A stretch of DNA of 64,000 bases. Source: a bacterium (GTDB taxonomy: Bacteria; Vulcanimicrobiota; Xenobia; Xenobiales; JADMJV01). The stretch is taken from the NCBI GenBank assembly GCA_018780265.1, contig JADMJV010000029.1:114232-178231 (forward strand), written 5' to 3'. A model generated the notes under the pieces. The model did no database searches. It was not told the origin of the DNA and was given only the letters and a program-made list of their open reading frames with translations. The number at the start of each line of letters is the position of its first letter. Positions within the stretch are counted from its first letter, which is position 1. A program made the translations under genes and the position numbers. Below, one piece after another: positions 48,963-58,407 of the stretch.

Positions 48963-49787
48963 TCAGGTTCGCTTGATCTCTTCGAACCATTTGGGCAAAC
49001 GCTCGCTCTCCAGCACATCAAGACGCCGTAGCACCTCAGCGAGCGACAGTTCGTTCTTGAGATTGACCTGGTAGTCCAGATCGGCCCGCAGCCGGTCCTT
49101 CTCGCCCTGGCGGTTCTGCGACATCATAATAATGGGGGCTTGCACACCGGCCACCACGGCCAGCGTCAGACTGAGTATGTCATAAGGGGCGGGGTCAATG
49201 CCCCGGGCCAGAATGAAGGAGTTGAATACCATCCACGAGGCAATCATCGTGGTCGAGGCGATGATAAATTTCCAACTACCCCCAAAAGAGGCGATCAGGT
49301 CGGCGGCCCGGTCAGCCATGGTGGCTCGCGCAGCCTCTTCGTCGTTGGCATTGCGCGAGGCCCGTCCCTGCAACAGTTCGTCGGTGCGGCGCAGGCGGTC
49401 GGTCAAGGCAGCCATCATCTCCAGGGCCACGTCGGGAGTGCGACGGATAAAGGAGAGGAAGGCATCGCGCGAGAGGATGGACAGACGCGCCTCCCCGCAG
49501 ACGGTGGCATAGGCCGACCGTTGACGACCGTCGATCAGGGCCATCTCGCCGAAGAAGTCGCCCTGAGCCAGCTCGGCCAGGATGACTTCGTTGCCCTCCT
49601 GATCGCGTATGCTGATGCGAACTTTACCGCTTTCAATCAGATACATACCGTCACCAGAGTCACCCTGACGAAAGAGTAGGGTCCCGCTGGCGGCCGTCTG
49701 ATGGGTCAGGAGATCGCGCAACTCGCGAGCGGCGCCGTCATCGAGAGAGGCAAAGAGCGGAACCGAGCGCAGGCACTCAAGGGTCAT
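48963..49787 (-). CDS. Cyclic nucleotide-binding DUF1003 membrane protein
   Basis: 274 residues. Residues 1-130 are a cyclic nucleotide-binding domain: SGKVRISI, and the phosphate-binding cassette GEMALIDGRQRSAYATV with its Glu and Arg. Residues 160-250 are DUF1003: ADLIASFGGSWKFIIASTTM, two membrane helices and VQAPIIMMSQNRQGEKDRLRADLDYQVNLK. DUF1003 membrane proteins are of unknown function. Coupling to an adenylate cyclase gene by ATGA overlap suggests that this protein is the receptor for the cyclase product. Confidence 0.9.
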   Translation of the reverse strand: MTLECLRSVPLFASLDDGAARELRDLLTHQTAASGTLLFRQGDSGDGMYLIESGKVRISIRDQEGNEVILAELAQGDFFGEMALIDGRQRSAYATVCGEARLSILSRDAFLSFIRRTPDVALEMMAALTDRLRRTDELLQGRASRNANDEEAARATMADRAADLIASFGGSWKFIIASTTMIASWMVFNSFILARGIDPAPYDILSLTLAVVAGVQAPIIMMSQNRQGEKDRLRADLDYQVNLKNELSLAEVLRRLDVLESERLPKWFEEIKRT

Positions 49788-50785
49788 ATCTTCTCCCCCA
49801 AGAAGTAGGTATCCATAGGACCACGACCCTTTAACTCGATGCTACCGCGAGCCTCAAAAGTAAAGCGCCCCTGCAGCCGCTGATAAACGATATCGCTTAC
49901 GTGGACACGCCCCGGGGCGCCGTGCGACTCCAGTCGACTGGCCGTGTTGACGGTGTCCCCCCAAACGTCGTAGATGAATTTGCGAATGCCGATAACCCCG
50001 GCAATCACACTGCCCACGTGCAAACCCACACGCAAGCTGAGGCCACCAAACTCTTGACCCACCTCGGCCACGATTTTGTGCATTTCCAGGCCCAAAGTGG
50101 CCATGGCGGCCACGTGATCCGGGTGCGGCTCGGGCAGTCCGCCGGCCACCATGTAGGCGTCGCCGATGGTCTTGATCTTCTCCAGGCCGTGCTGGTCGGC
50201 CAGTTCGTCAAAGCCGGAAAAGACTCGGTTCAACAACTCCAGAAGCTGGCGTGGTTCGAGCCGGGCCGACAGAGGCGTAAAGCCCACGATGTCGGTAAAA
50301 AGCACCGACACGTCCTCGAAGCGTTCGGCGATAATACCTTCTTGCTTTCGTAGCCTCTCGGCGATGGGCGCTGGCAGCACATTGAGCAGCAGGCGCCGAT
50401 TCTCACGGTGGAGCTGATCCAGAGCCAGATGGGTGTATACCCGCGCAAGCAGTTCATGGGCGTTAAACGGCTTGGCCACATAGTCTACTGCGCCCACCTC
50501 AAAGCCTCGCACAATATCGGCCGTTTCGGTCTTGGCGGTGAGGAAAATGATGGGGATCTCCCTCCAGTCGGTAGATGCCTTGATGCGCAGGCAGGTCTCA
50601 AAACCGTCGATGCCGGGCATCATCACATCCAGCAAAATCAAGTCGGGGCGCACCCGCTTGAGCACCTCCAGGGCCTGTAGCCCACTGGTAGCCACGCTGA
50701 TCTGGTAGCCTTGTTCTTTGAGAATGGCCGACACGGCCTGAATATTGCCCGGTTCGTCCTCGACCAACAGAATGCGCGAAATCAT
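49784..50785 (-). CDS. Response regulator with class III adenylate cyclase output
   Basis: 333 residues. REC domain 1-118 with phospho-acceptor Asp53 (LLDVMMPG) and Lys105 of the switch (AKPF). The cyclase domain begins at about 150: metal Asp165 ([10 protein letters not shown]) and Asp209 (KTIGDAYMV). Adenine-selecting Lys205 and Asp273 ([13 protein letters not shown]) align with the mammalian-type pair, with Asn280 and Arg284 for the transition state, so the substrate is ATP and the product cAMP. Overlaps genes on both sides by 4 bp: the hybrid kinase upstream and the cNMP-binding protein downstream. Confidence 0.93.
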   Translation of the reverse strand: MISRILLVEDEPGNIQAVSAILKEQGYQISVATSGLQALEVLKRVRPDLILLDVMMPGIDGFETCLRIKASTDWREIPIIFLTAKTETADIVRGFEVGAVDYVAKPFNAHELLARVYTHLALDQLHRENRRLLLNVLPAPIAERLRKQEGIIAERFEDVSVLFTDIVGFTPLSARLEPRQLLELLNRVFSGFDELADQHGLEKIKTIGDAYMVAGGLPEPHPDHVAAMATLGLEMHKIVAEVGQEFGGLSLRVGLHVGSVIAGVIGIRKFIYDVWGDTVNTASRLESHGAPGRVHVSDIVYQRLQGRFTFEARGSIELKGRGPMDTYFLGEKI

Positions 50786-53700
50786 CCACTCGTCTCCAAA
50801 ATTCCGACCTTTGCGGCGGCGCCTTCCAACAGCTCTTGAGCGTCGCTGAAGGCATAACTTTGGAGGTGCAACTCAAACTGGACAAACTCCTCTGCCGAAA
50901 AGAGCGCCGCCAACAGCCCTCTATGAGTCTCTACGGTGTCGTTGGCCGAGACGTCAAAATCGGACAATTGCTGGCGAAGTTCTGCGATCACTGGCTTCAA
51001 CTTCTCGGGGTCAAGCGCGCCGGGCGCGGCCAACGCAACTTCGGATGAGCCCAGCCTGGGCCTCAGCAGGTCGAGCAGCCGGGTCAGGCTGGCGGCCACA
51101 CTCAGGCGCAGATTCTCCACGACATCAGGGGCTGCGCCCTCGCGAATGGCCGCCTCGAGCTGACTGGCCAGGGCCTGCACTCCTTTAGCCCCCAGATTGC
51201 CGGCCACTCCCTTGAGCGAATGGGCAGTGCGCTCGGCGGTGCTAAGGTCGCCTGCCTTGAGTTGACTGGCGATTTGCTCGGGAGCACCCGCCTGTCGAGA
51301 CACAAACTGACGCAACAATTTGAGGTAGAGGGTCCGGTTTCCGCCCACCCGCAAAACTCCATCGGCGCTGTCCAGGCCCTCTACGCTGGGGACCTCGTCC
51401 AGGGGCTGGACAACCGCCCTGGCAGCGCTGGGGGCACCCTCCAGGTTTGGCGGCGGTGTATAGTAGCGAGCCACCGTGTCAAACAGATTGGACGGGTCGA
51501 TGGGCTTGGCGATGTGATCGTTCATTCCCGAGGCCAGGCATTTCTGGCGCTCTTCTACCCTGGCGTGGGCCGTCATTGCCAATATTGGCAGTTGGGCAAA
51601 GCGCGCTTCGGAGCGAATTTTTGCGGTGGCCTGATAGCCGTCCATTTCGGGCATCTGCAAGTCCATCAGCACCAGATCGAAGCCGTCGGGGTTTGCCCAC
51701 AGGCAGTCTACGGCTTCGCGTCCATTGTTGGCCACGGTAATGCGAGCGCCCTGGCTCTCGAGCAGCTCCACGGCGATCTGCTGGTTGATCTCGTTGTCTT
51801 CGGTCAGCAAAATTCGCGCCCCAAGCAACCTGTCGCAGGGTTCTTCCTCTGTGGCTTTGCGGGCATCTAAGGCGGCCGGCGCAAAGAGCGTGACCAGGGT
51901 GTCGACCAGCATGGAGCGAGTAACCGGCTTGACCAGGAAAGCATCCACGCCCAGCTTTTCGGACTCAGCCCGCACCTCCTCACGCCCAAAGGCGGTGACC
52001 ATAACGATCGAGGGACATCGATGCAAGCCCTGGTCCGACTTCAGTTTGGCCGTGGCCTGCAAGCCATCCATACCGGGCATTTTCCAGTCCATAAAGACCA
52101 CATCATAGGGTTCGGCGCTGTCTTGTTGGCGGACGGCGGCCACCGCTTCCGCTCCCGAACTCACAGCATCCACCGTGACGGCCAGGCCAGAGAGTGTTTC
52201 GGTGAGAATGTCTCGCGCAGCCGGGTTGTCGTCTACCACCAGAACGTTGAGTTTGGGTAGTTGCTCGGACAGCATCTTGGGATGACTCGGGCCCGAACCC
52301 AGTCCCAGCCAACAGGTAAAGAAGAAGGTGCTGCCCACCCCGGGCTCGCTCTCGATCCAGATTTGGCCGCCCATCATCTCCACCAGGCGCAGGCTGATGG
52401 TGAGGCCCAGTCCGGTGCCGCCATGCTTGCGAGTGGTGGAGGAATCGGCCTGAGTGAAGGGTTGAAACAGTTTGGCGGATTGTTCTTGGGACATACCGAT
52501 GCCGGTATCGGACACTGAAAAGCGAAGCTGAACTTTTTCCCCCATCTGCTCCAGCATCTCGGCCTTGACGCGCACTTCACCGCGCTCGGTAAATTTGACC
52601 GCATTGTTGACCAGGTTGGTCAATACTTGACCCAGGCGCAATGGATCGCCCACCAAGTGCTGCGGGATGGCTCGGGAAATGTCCATCAGCAGTTCGAGAT
52701 TCTTCTCCTGGGCTCGATGCCCGGTCAAGGTGGTTACCGAAGCGACCACTTCGTCCAGTTGGAAGTCGACACTCTCAATCTCCAGCTTGCCGGCTTCAAT
52801 CTTGGAAAAATCCAGCACCTCGTTGATGATCCCCAACAGCGAGGTGCCTGCATTGTGCACCTTGCTGACGTAGTCGCGCTGTTTGGCGTCCAGATTCGTC
52901 TTCAAAGCCAGATGAGACAATCCGATGATGGCGTTCATCGGGGTGCGAATCTCGTGGCTCATGTTGGCCAGGAATATCGACTTCATGGCCGTGGCCTCCT
53001 CGGCCTTTTGCTTGGCCACCTGCAGTTCCGCCTCTTTGCGAACTCGCTCGCTGATGTCGCTAAAGCTGATCACTGCCCCCACGACTTTGCCGTCCTCAAC
53101 AATGGGGGTGGCCCCGTACTCGACAGGCAGCCCCGTGCCATCCTGACGCCAGAGAAACTCGTCGTCGATGCGATTGGACTGTCCATGGGTGTAGGCGGCG
53201 TACATCGGGCACTGTTCGACCGGATAGTTGCTGCCGTCCGGGCGGTGCTGATGGATTTTGGCGTGGGAGGGCTGTCCGATCAGGTCGCCGGCTTCGTACC
53301 CAAGCATGGCGCAACAGGACGGATTGACAAAAGTGATGCAGCCCACAGTGTCCACGCCAAAAATGCCTTCCGAGGCCGACTCCAGGATCTGCCGGTTGCG
53401 CTCCACTCCGGCGCGCACTTCTTGCTCGAGTTGTTTGCGGGCCGTAATGTCCTCTACCGTGAACTGAAGCAGTTCACGTCCCTGAAAATTGTAGGCAACC
53501 AGGTGAACCAGGCCGTCCCAAATCTCTCCATTGGGGCGTTGGTGGCGCCACTCAAAAATCTCCATGCCTTTGTCGAGCACCGACCGGTCCAGCCGTTGGG
53601 CGTGACTGCGCGAGTCGGTGCCGTCATACTGAGAGGGGGCCGAAACGGAAACCGGCGACCTGGTCAAGAGTTCCTCGGCGTTGGCAAACCCGTAAATGGC

Positions 53701-55110
53701 CACAGCCGCTGGATTGCAGTCGACAAATCTCTTCTGGGCCGGATCGCAAATGGCGATGGCCCGATGCGACTCCTGGAAGAGCATCTTGTTATAGGCTTCA
53801 CTGCTTTGCAGTTCCAGGGCTTGACGTTGGCTATGCTCCAGCAATTCGCGGGTGCTGAGATTGCGCTGCAAAATCTCCAAATTGAGTGCCGCGGTGCTGG
53901 CGACCTCCAGCAGCAAAGACTTCTGCAGTGGACTTAAAGTGGCAAAGCAGCCGATCTCCACCACCCCTAAAGCCCGCTCGCGAGACAGAATGGGCACTGC
54001 AATGAGGACCTTCGGGGTAGCCTCGCCCACACCCGAGACCACCTTCAAGGTTCCAGCCGGCACGTCGGTCAGGGTAATGGCCTGCTTCTCTACAATGCAT
54101 TGACCCAGGATACCGTCACAGGCTACCCTGGAATTGTCTGGAGGTAGACAGCCGTATCCGCCTACCAGGCGAAGGTCGGGCTTGCCCTGCTCGGACAGAT
54201 AAACCGCTCCACAGCCTCCGCCGAGCAGGGGAACCACCTGAGCGAGCAGTCGCTGGGCAAATTGCTCGGGGGTATCGGCTGTCTGGAGCACACCGGCGAC
54301 CTCGGCCAGATGATTTTTGACCCAGCGCTGTTTTTCGGCCTCTTCGGCCGCCCCTCGATAGGATTCCAGGGAACGTGCGATCTCTCCAATTTCGGAGCCA
54401 TCCTCTTGAAAGCCGATGGTAACCCCTGGTTTTTTGACCAGAAGATCTTGCAAACTGCGATTGAGGGTAGACAGGGGCGTGACCACTTGGGGCTGGTAAA
54501 AAAAGAGCAGTGCTCCCACCATCGCTCCGGCGTTGCAGCAGGTTGCCAATAAGGCGATGATCCGCAACCAGTTACCTTGCTCCGCAAGGTCGTTGGCCTG
54601 CTGGGAAAGGCGGATCTCCATAAAATTTCGGCATTCCTGAATGGGGCGCATAATGGACGTCTTGGCCTTCAGGTATTCCGGCCCATAAACCAGACTCACA
54701 GCTGTTCTGTAATCGTGCTTTGCGGCCGCCTCAAAAGCTCGGTTTTCCAGGGACACCAGCCCATCCGAGTTGCTCTTGGCCTGATTGAGCAGATCCAACT
54801 CGTCGCTGCTCAAGCCCAAGCGCTGTAGTTGTTCGACGGCTCGGTCGCGGCTGCGATCTACTTTGAGTTCCTGGTTGAAGGCTTCCACGTAGCGACCCTC
54901 GCCGGTGGCCGCGTAGGCCCGCACCGCAGCTGTGAGCCGGTCGCTTCCGGCCGCCAGTTGATCGGCAAGGCGCAGGGCATTGATGCGAGTTTCATCGGCG
55001 TTTTCGCGCAGGACCCGAAACTGGTTAGCAGCCAGGGCGCATCCCACGGTGAGCCCGCTGAGGATGACCACGCTGACGACAATGTACTGGCTGGTCTTTT
55101 TGATTCGCAT
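50782..55110 (-). CDS. Hybrid histidine kinase with GAF, two PAS, two REC and HPt domains
   Basis: 1442 residues. TM1 at 9-30 and TM2 at 184-206 enclose a periplasmic helical sensor of about 150 residues; HAMP-like linker to 270; GAF 280-415; PAS 440-560 and 575-690; HisKA with His719 ([11 protein letters not shown]); ATPase with N-box [11 protein letters not shown] and G-boxes to 930; REC1 with Asp1008 (FMDWKMPG); REC2 with Asp1150 (LMDLQMPE); HPt with His1297 ([10 protein letters not shown]). All phosphorelay residues are present. The 3' overlap with the cyclase gene implies that this HPt feeds the cyclase REC domain. A PhyH gene lies 65 bp upstream on the same strand. Confidence 0.94.
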   Translation of the reverse strand: MRIKKTSQYIVVSVVILSGLTVGCALAANQFRVLRENADETRINALRLADQLAAGSDRLTAAVRAYAATGEGRYVEAFNQELKVDRSRDRAVEQLQRLGLSSDELDLLNQAKSNSDGLVSLENRAFEAAAKHDYRTAVSLVYGPEYLKAKTSIMRPIQECRNFMEIRLSQQANDLAEQGNWLRIIALLATCCNAGAMVGALLFFYQPQVVTPLSTLNRSLQDLLVKKPGVTIGFQEDGSEIGEIARSLESYRGAAEEAEKQRWVKNHLAEVAGVLQTADTPEQFAQRLLAQVVPLLGGGCGAVYLSEQGKPDLRLVGGYGCLPPDNSRVACDGILGQCIVEKQAITLTDVPAGTLKVVSGVGEATPKVLIAVPILSRERALGVVEIGCFATLSPLQKSLLLEVASTAALNLEILQRNLSTRELLEHSQRQALELQSSEAYNKMLFQESHRAIAICDPAQKRFVDCNPAAVAIYGFANAEELLTRSPVSVSAPSQYDGTDSRSHAQRLDRSVLDKGMEIFEWRHQRPNGEIWDGLVHLVAYNFQGRELLQFTVEDITARKQLEQEVRAGVERNRQILESASEGIFGVDTVGCITFVNPSCCAMLGYEAGDLIGQPSHAKIHQHRPDGSNYPVEQCPMYAAYTHGQSNRIDDEFLWRQDGTGLPVEYGATPIVEDGKVVGAVISFSDISERVRKEAELQVAKQKAEEATAMKSIFLANMSHEIRTPMNAIIGLSHLALKTNLDAKQRDYVSKVHNAGTSLLGIINEVLDFSKIEAGKLEIESVDFQLDEVVASVTTLTGHRAQEKNLELLMDISRAIPQHLVGDPLRLGQVLTNLVNNAVKFTERGEVRVKAEMLEQMGEKVQLRFSVSDTGIGMSQEQSAKLFQPFTQADSSTTRKHGGTGLGLTISLRLVEMMGGQIWIESEPGVGSTFFFTCWLGLGSGPSHPKMLSEQLPKLNVLVVDDNPAARDILTETLSGLAVTVDAVSSGAEAVAAVRQQDSAEPYDVVFMDWKMPGMDGLQATAKLKSDQGLHRCPSIVMVTAFGREEVRAESEKLGVDAFLVKPVTRSMLVDTLVTLFAPAALDARKATEEEPCDRLLGARILLTEDNEINQQIAVELLESQGARITVANNGREAVDCLWANPDGFDLVLMDLQMPEMDGYQATAKIRSEARFAQLPILAMTAHARVEERQKCLASGMNDHIAKPIDPSNLFDTVARYYTPPPNLEGAPSAARAVVQPLDEVPSVEGLDSADGVLRVGGNRTLYLKLLRQFVSRQAGAPEQIASQLKAGDLSTAERTAHSLKGVAGNLGAKGVQALASQLEAAIREGAAPDVVENLRLSVAASLTRLLDLLRPRLGSSEVALAAPGALDPEKLKPVIAELRQQLSDFDVSANDTVETHRGLLAALFSAEEFVQFELHLQSYAFSDAQELLEGAAAKVGILETSG

Positions 55111-55175
55111 GATGGTTGACAGCGCAAGTGTTCAAGGCAAAACAAGAGTACCCTACAGGAGTGCCGAGCCTGACC

Positions 55176-55952
55176 TCAGACGCACCCCTCAAAAGTGGTC
55201 CCGGCTATCGACAAAAACTGGGGCAAGGGGCTATCAGCGGTCCAGCGCGAGGTGGCCCGCATAAACACCACCGAAAGGCCGCGGCGGCGGTTCCACGAGG
55301 TGTTGGGGGCGGTTTCGTGGAGCACCAGGCTGTGGTGGCAAATGGCACTCCCGGCCGGGATGGGTATCAGTACCTCCTCCGGGCTGCCCGGCAGGTCGCG
55401 CCAGCCTTCGGGCATGCGGTGGTGGCCCAGTTTTTCGTCGTGCGCCAGCGGGCCTTGCTTGTGCGAGCCCTTCAAGTAGCGCAGGCAGCCGTTTTCAGGG
55501 GTGGCGTCGTCCAGGGCGATCCACATGGTCAGCAATTCCATGGGTTGGATAGGCCAGTAGGGAGAATCCTGATGGTAGGGCTTGGCCGAGCCGTAGCGGG
55601 CTGGTTTGCAGAGCATCTGATCGTTGAGCAACTTGACGTCGGGACCCAAAATGGCCGTGACCGTCTGAAGCACGTTGGGGTGTTTGAGAAGTTGGCCAAA
55701 AGCGCTGTCCCGAGTGCTCAAATTCGAGATTTTGCGCACCACCAGGGCCGGGTCGATCACAGCCACAGCACTTTTGGATTGCTCCGGCTCCAGATGAATA
55801 AACTGCTTGGGAAAGGCCACCTTGCCCGCTAAGATTTCATCGGTGCGCTGGTTCAGGGCCTCCACTTCGGAGGCGGTGAGCAGCTCGGGGACGGTCACAA
55901 AGCCATCTTCCCAGAAACGTTCAACTTGATGGGCGGTAAACTCAAAAGGCAT
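55176..55952 (-). CDS. Phytanoyl-CoA dioxygenase (PhyH) family protein
   Basis: 258 residues. The long frame to 56777 is rejected; the ATG at 55952 begins MPFEFTAHQVERFWEDGFVT, the usual opening. The iron-binding HxD appears in KPYHQDSPYWP, the distal His in CHHSLVLHETAPN and the 2-oxoglutarate Arg in RRRGLSVVFM. The family hydroxylates many lipids, halogenated or signalling molecules with Fe(II) and 2-oxoglutarate, so the substrate is open. It lies just upstream of the kinase operon and may be co-transcribed. Confidence 0.9.
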   Translation of the reverse strand: MPFEFTAHQVERFWEDGFVTVPELLTASEVEALNQRTDEILAGKVAFPKQFIHLEPEQSKSAVAVIDPALVVRKISNLSTRDSAFGQLLKHPNVLQTVTAILGPDVKLLNDQMLCKPARYGSAKPYHQDSPYWPIQPMELLTMWIALDDATPENGCLRYLKGSHKQGPLAHDEKLGHHRMPEGWRDLPGSPEEVLIPIPAGSAICHHSLVLHETAPNTSWNRRRGLSVVFMRATSRWTADSPLPQFLSIAGTTFEGCV

Positions 55953-56021
55953 GCTGGCGCGTTCGCCCTGCTGCCCGGTCCCTCCCTTTTGATTTCTACC
56001 AGGTTTTGCCGACCCGCTGCG

Positions 56022-56027
56022 TAAAAT
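56022..56027 (+). promoter_or_regulatory. -10 box of the 56037 gene (near-leaderless)
   Basis: TAAAAT ends 9 nt before the ATG at 56037. No -35 or Shine-Dalgarno sequence is visible. Confidence 0.4.
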
Positions 56028-56036
56028 CCGACACCC

Positions 56037-56831
56037 ATGAGCCCGGCTTTGCTTTTCACCTACTATCGCAATCCCCAGACCTGCCAGCAACGCCTTCTCT
56101 GCCTGCGTCACCTTAACCCCGATCTCAGAATTCACGGGCTCTTTAGCGGCCAGCCCGAGGAATTTGATCAGTTTGCCTCGCTTGGGTTGCTGCTCAACAG
56201 CAACTTCGTACATCCCCCGGCCTCGCCTGAGTGGCTCTGGTCGAACTACGATCTGGTCATCAGCCGTTGGTTCCTGGAATGTGGTAAGGAACACGATTTT
56301 GACTGGCTGTGGGTGCATTCCTGGGATTTGCTGCTGCTCGACCCCCTGCATGCTTTTGTGCCCCACCTTGAACCCCGTCAGGTGTTGTTGCCCGGCCTGC
56401 GAAGCCTTCACGACATGGACGAGAAAGTGCTGGACCCGCTGGCTCCTGTCGAGCAGCCCGGCCGTTGGAGCTGGCTGGGCGAGCCCGAATTCGCCAGTTT
56501 CCGCCAGTACTGGCAAGAACATCATCGGGGAGCCTCTCTGTGGTGCGAAGTGTCTCCCTTTGGCGTGTTGGGTCGCTGGGTTTGCCAGCGCTACGCCCAG
56601 TCGTGCTGGAAGGTGCCAGGCCACAACGAATACCGATTTCCCAGTCTGGCCCAGGCACTGGGTGCACAGTTGTTGCAGGGCGGTTTTGGACCCGAATTCT
56701 GGAGCCTGTACGATCCAGACCGCAAGCCGTGGACGGTGCAAGAGGTGCAGAGATTGGCCCGTGGCCCGGCCGGTCAACGTTTATGTCATCCCTTTTACTA
56801 TCCCCTGGGTCCCCAGGAGATGGGGTGTTAG
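56037..56831 (+). CDS. Predicted cytoplasmic glycosyltransferase-like protein
   Basis: 264 residues without membrane segments. LLFTYYRNPQTCQQRLLCLR, HGLFSG and NYDLVISRWFLE give a GT-A-like alternation, and DFDWLWVHSWDLLLLDPLHAF has the acidic/aromatic pattern of glycosyltransferase cores without a clear DxD. It opens a four- to five-gene run with a polysaccharide deacetylase and a DUF707 glycan protein, so a role in surface polysaccharide is plausible. The family itself is not recognised. Confidence 0.5.
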   Translation: MSPALLFTYYRNPQTCQQRLLCLRHLNPDLRIHGLFSGQPEEFDQFASLGLLLNSNFVHPPASPEWLWSNYDLVISRWFLECGKEHDFDWLWVHSWDLLLLDPLHAFVPHLEPRQVLLPGLRSLHDMDEKVLDPLAPVEQPGRWSWLGEPEFASFRQYWQEHHRGASLWCEVSPFGVLGRWVCQRYAQSCWKVPGHNEYRFPSLAQALGAQLLQGGFGPEFWSLYDPDRKPWTVQEVQRLARGPAGQRLCHPFYYPLGPQEMGC

Positions 56832-57589
56832 ACGACCTGCCTCGCGGCCTCATTTTGCTGTATCATCGGGTCGCCCAACTGGCCACTGACCCCTACCACC
56901 TATCCGTTTCTCCCCAGGTCTTTCGCTCTCAAATGCAAGTGCTGGCCGACCACTGGCCGGTGCTCACGGTCAGTCAGGGTTGGCAAAGGGTTCAGCAGCG
57001 CCAGCCCGGTTGTTGGGTGGCCGTTACTTTTGACGACGCCTACCTGGACGTCCTCGAGCAGGTCTGGCCGGCTCTCCGGGAAGACCAGTCGCTGACCCTG
57101 TTTGCCTGCACTCATCAGCCCGAGCAAGAGTTTTGGTGGGACCGGCTCAGCGACCCGGCCCTGCAGCCTCGGTTGCGCCGCAGCCCCGCCCCCCGACTGG
57201 CGGCCCCCAACACGGGCACGGCCACTCGCCTCAACGCTGAGCAATTGGCCTGGTTGGGCCACCAGAGCCAATGTGAGATGGGTAACCACACTCACCAGCA
57301 CCTGAGTCTGACGGCTCTAGACCCCCTGCAGCAAGCCTGTGAGATCTTGCAGGCCCGGCAGTTGCTCCAGCAATGGACCGGGCAGCCCGTGCCGGGCCTG
57401 GCTTATCCCTTCGGCGACTTCAATGATCGTGTTCGCCAGCAGGCGGCGGCCCATTGCGAGTGGGCCTGTGGGGTGCGCCCGGGTTTAGTCTGGAAAGGCG
57501 TAGACCCGTATCAGTTGCCGCGTCTGTGGGCACCCAACCTGATCGGAGAGGAATTCCACCAGTGGCTCTGCACCGGCGGCCTTTCTTAG
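56825..57589 (+). CDS. Polysaccharide deacetylase (NodB-type, carbohydrate esterase 4)
   Basis: 254 residues from GTG at 56825, chosen for AGGAG 5-6 nt upstream; the frame extends further but that part lies inside the previous gene. The CE4 motifs are TFDDAYLD (catalytic Asp pair; motif 1), CEMGNHTHQHLSL (metal-binding His pair; motif 2) and LAYPFGDFND (motif 3). Deacetylates N-acetyl sugars in peptidoglycan or exopolysaccharide. No signal peptide, so action is cytoplasmic unless another start is used. Overlaps both neighbours. Confidence 0.88.
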   Translation: MLDDLPRGLILLYHRVAQLATDPYHLSVSPQVFRSQMQVLADHWPVLTVSQGWQRVQQRQPGCWVAVTFDDAYLDVLEQVWPALREDQSLTLFACTHQPEQEFWWDRLSDPALQPRLRRSPAPRLAAPNTGTATRLNAEQLAWLGHQSQCEMGNHTHQHLSLTALDPLQQACEILQARQLLQQWTGQPVPGLAYPFGDFNDRVRQQAAAHCEWACGVRPGLVWKGVDPYQLPRLWAPNLIGEEFHQWLCTGGLS

Positions 57590-58407
57590 TCTTCTCCAGC
57601 GTGGGCAAACAGTCGTGCCATCCCCTGTGGATGCAAGAAGTGGGCAATTTTGAGATGGCTCTGGTCGACTATGAGCCCGCCGGCAGTTGCCTGCCTGACC
57701 CCAGGATTCGGCTCTGGCAGCGCTGTGGCACCAAGTGGCCCAACCTGGATTTTGTCATCGAACAGTGGCCCGAAATCACTCAATACGAGGCGGTAGCCGT
57801 GTTCGACGACGACCTGCGTCTTTCAGGGGCAGACATCTCGCGGGCTTTTGAACTCTTCCAACAGCACCAGTTGTGGCTGGGGCAGCCCTCGCTGCGCCTG
57901 GATAGCCATTTCTCCTGGACTTTCACCCTGCAGCGCCCCTACCTTAGCCTGCGCTACAGTGGGTTCGTGGAAAACGGTCTGACCATCCTGCGAGGGTGTG
58001 ACTTGCACCGTTTGCGTCGCGCTTTTGGGCTGGCTCGCAGCGGCTACGGTCTGGATTGGGCGTTGCCCCAGTTGCTCCAGGCTCCGCGCGGAAAAATCGC
58101 CGTGCTCGACGAGGTGGCCTGTTACCATCCTCCTCGAGTCTCCAGTCTGGATGGACGCTGGGATCGGCAAGAGCAGGCCCGTCAGGGCGAAGAATTGTGT
58201 CGCACGCTGGGGGTGGAGAGCTTGGAGCCCGAGGAGTACGGCTTTGTCCTCAACGCCAGCGGTCAGGCCTGGGCCGCTCAGGCTTCGCCCGAGGTGGTTT
58301 ACGCCGCCGCTCATCGCTACGTGCTCCATCAGATGCGCCACGAGATAGAGAAGTTTCGGCCAATACCAGGGAAAGCCCAGGCAAAGTCTAAACGTCCGCC
58401 GTGCTAA
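57562..58407 (+). CDS. DUF707 family glycan-associated protein
   Basis: 281 residues from GTG at 57562, with GAGAGGA about 9 nt upstream. VAVFDDDLRLSGADISRAFE is the acidic DDDL motif of DUF707; QPSLRLDSHFSW, YSGFVENGLTIL and SGYGLDWALP complete the family pattern. DUF707 proteins are found with lipopolysaccharide and capsule genes and are probably glycosyltransferases, but no activity is established. Overlaps the deacetylase by 28 bp and the TolC gene by 7 bp. Confidence 0.85.
   Translation: MALHRRPFLVFSSVGKQSCHPLWMQEVGNFEMALVDYEPAGSCLPDPRIRLWQRCGTKWPNLDFVIEQWPEITQYEAVAVFDDDLRLSGADISRAFELFQQHQLWLGQPSLRLDSHFSWTFTLQRPYLSLRYSGFVENGLTILRGCDLHRLRRAFGLARSGYGLDWALPQLLQAPRGKIAVLDEVACYHPPRVSSLDGRWDRQEQARQGEELCRTLGVESLEPEEYGFVLNASGQAWAAQASPEVVYAAAHRYVLHQMRHEIEKFRPIPGKAQAKSKRPPC

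Noticed and set aside
52627..53937. Long open frame (436 codons) antisense to the hybrid kinase
   Set aside because: It lies entirely opposite a kinase with full domain motifs; long antisense frames are expected at this GC content.
55953..56777. N-terminal extension of the PhyH frame to 56777
   Set aside because: The extension is opposite the 56037 gene and lacks dioxygenase features; the family begins at the ATG at 55952.
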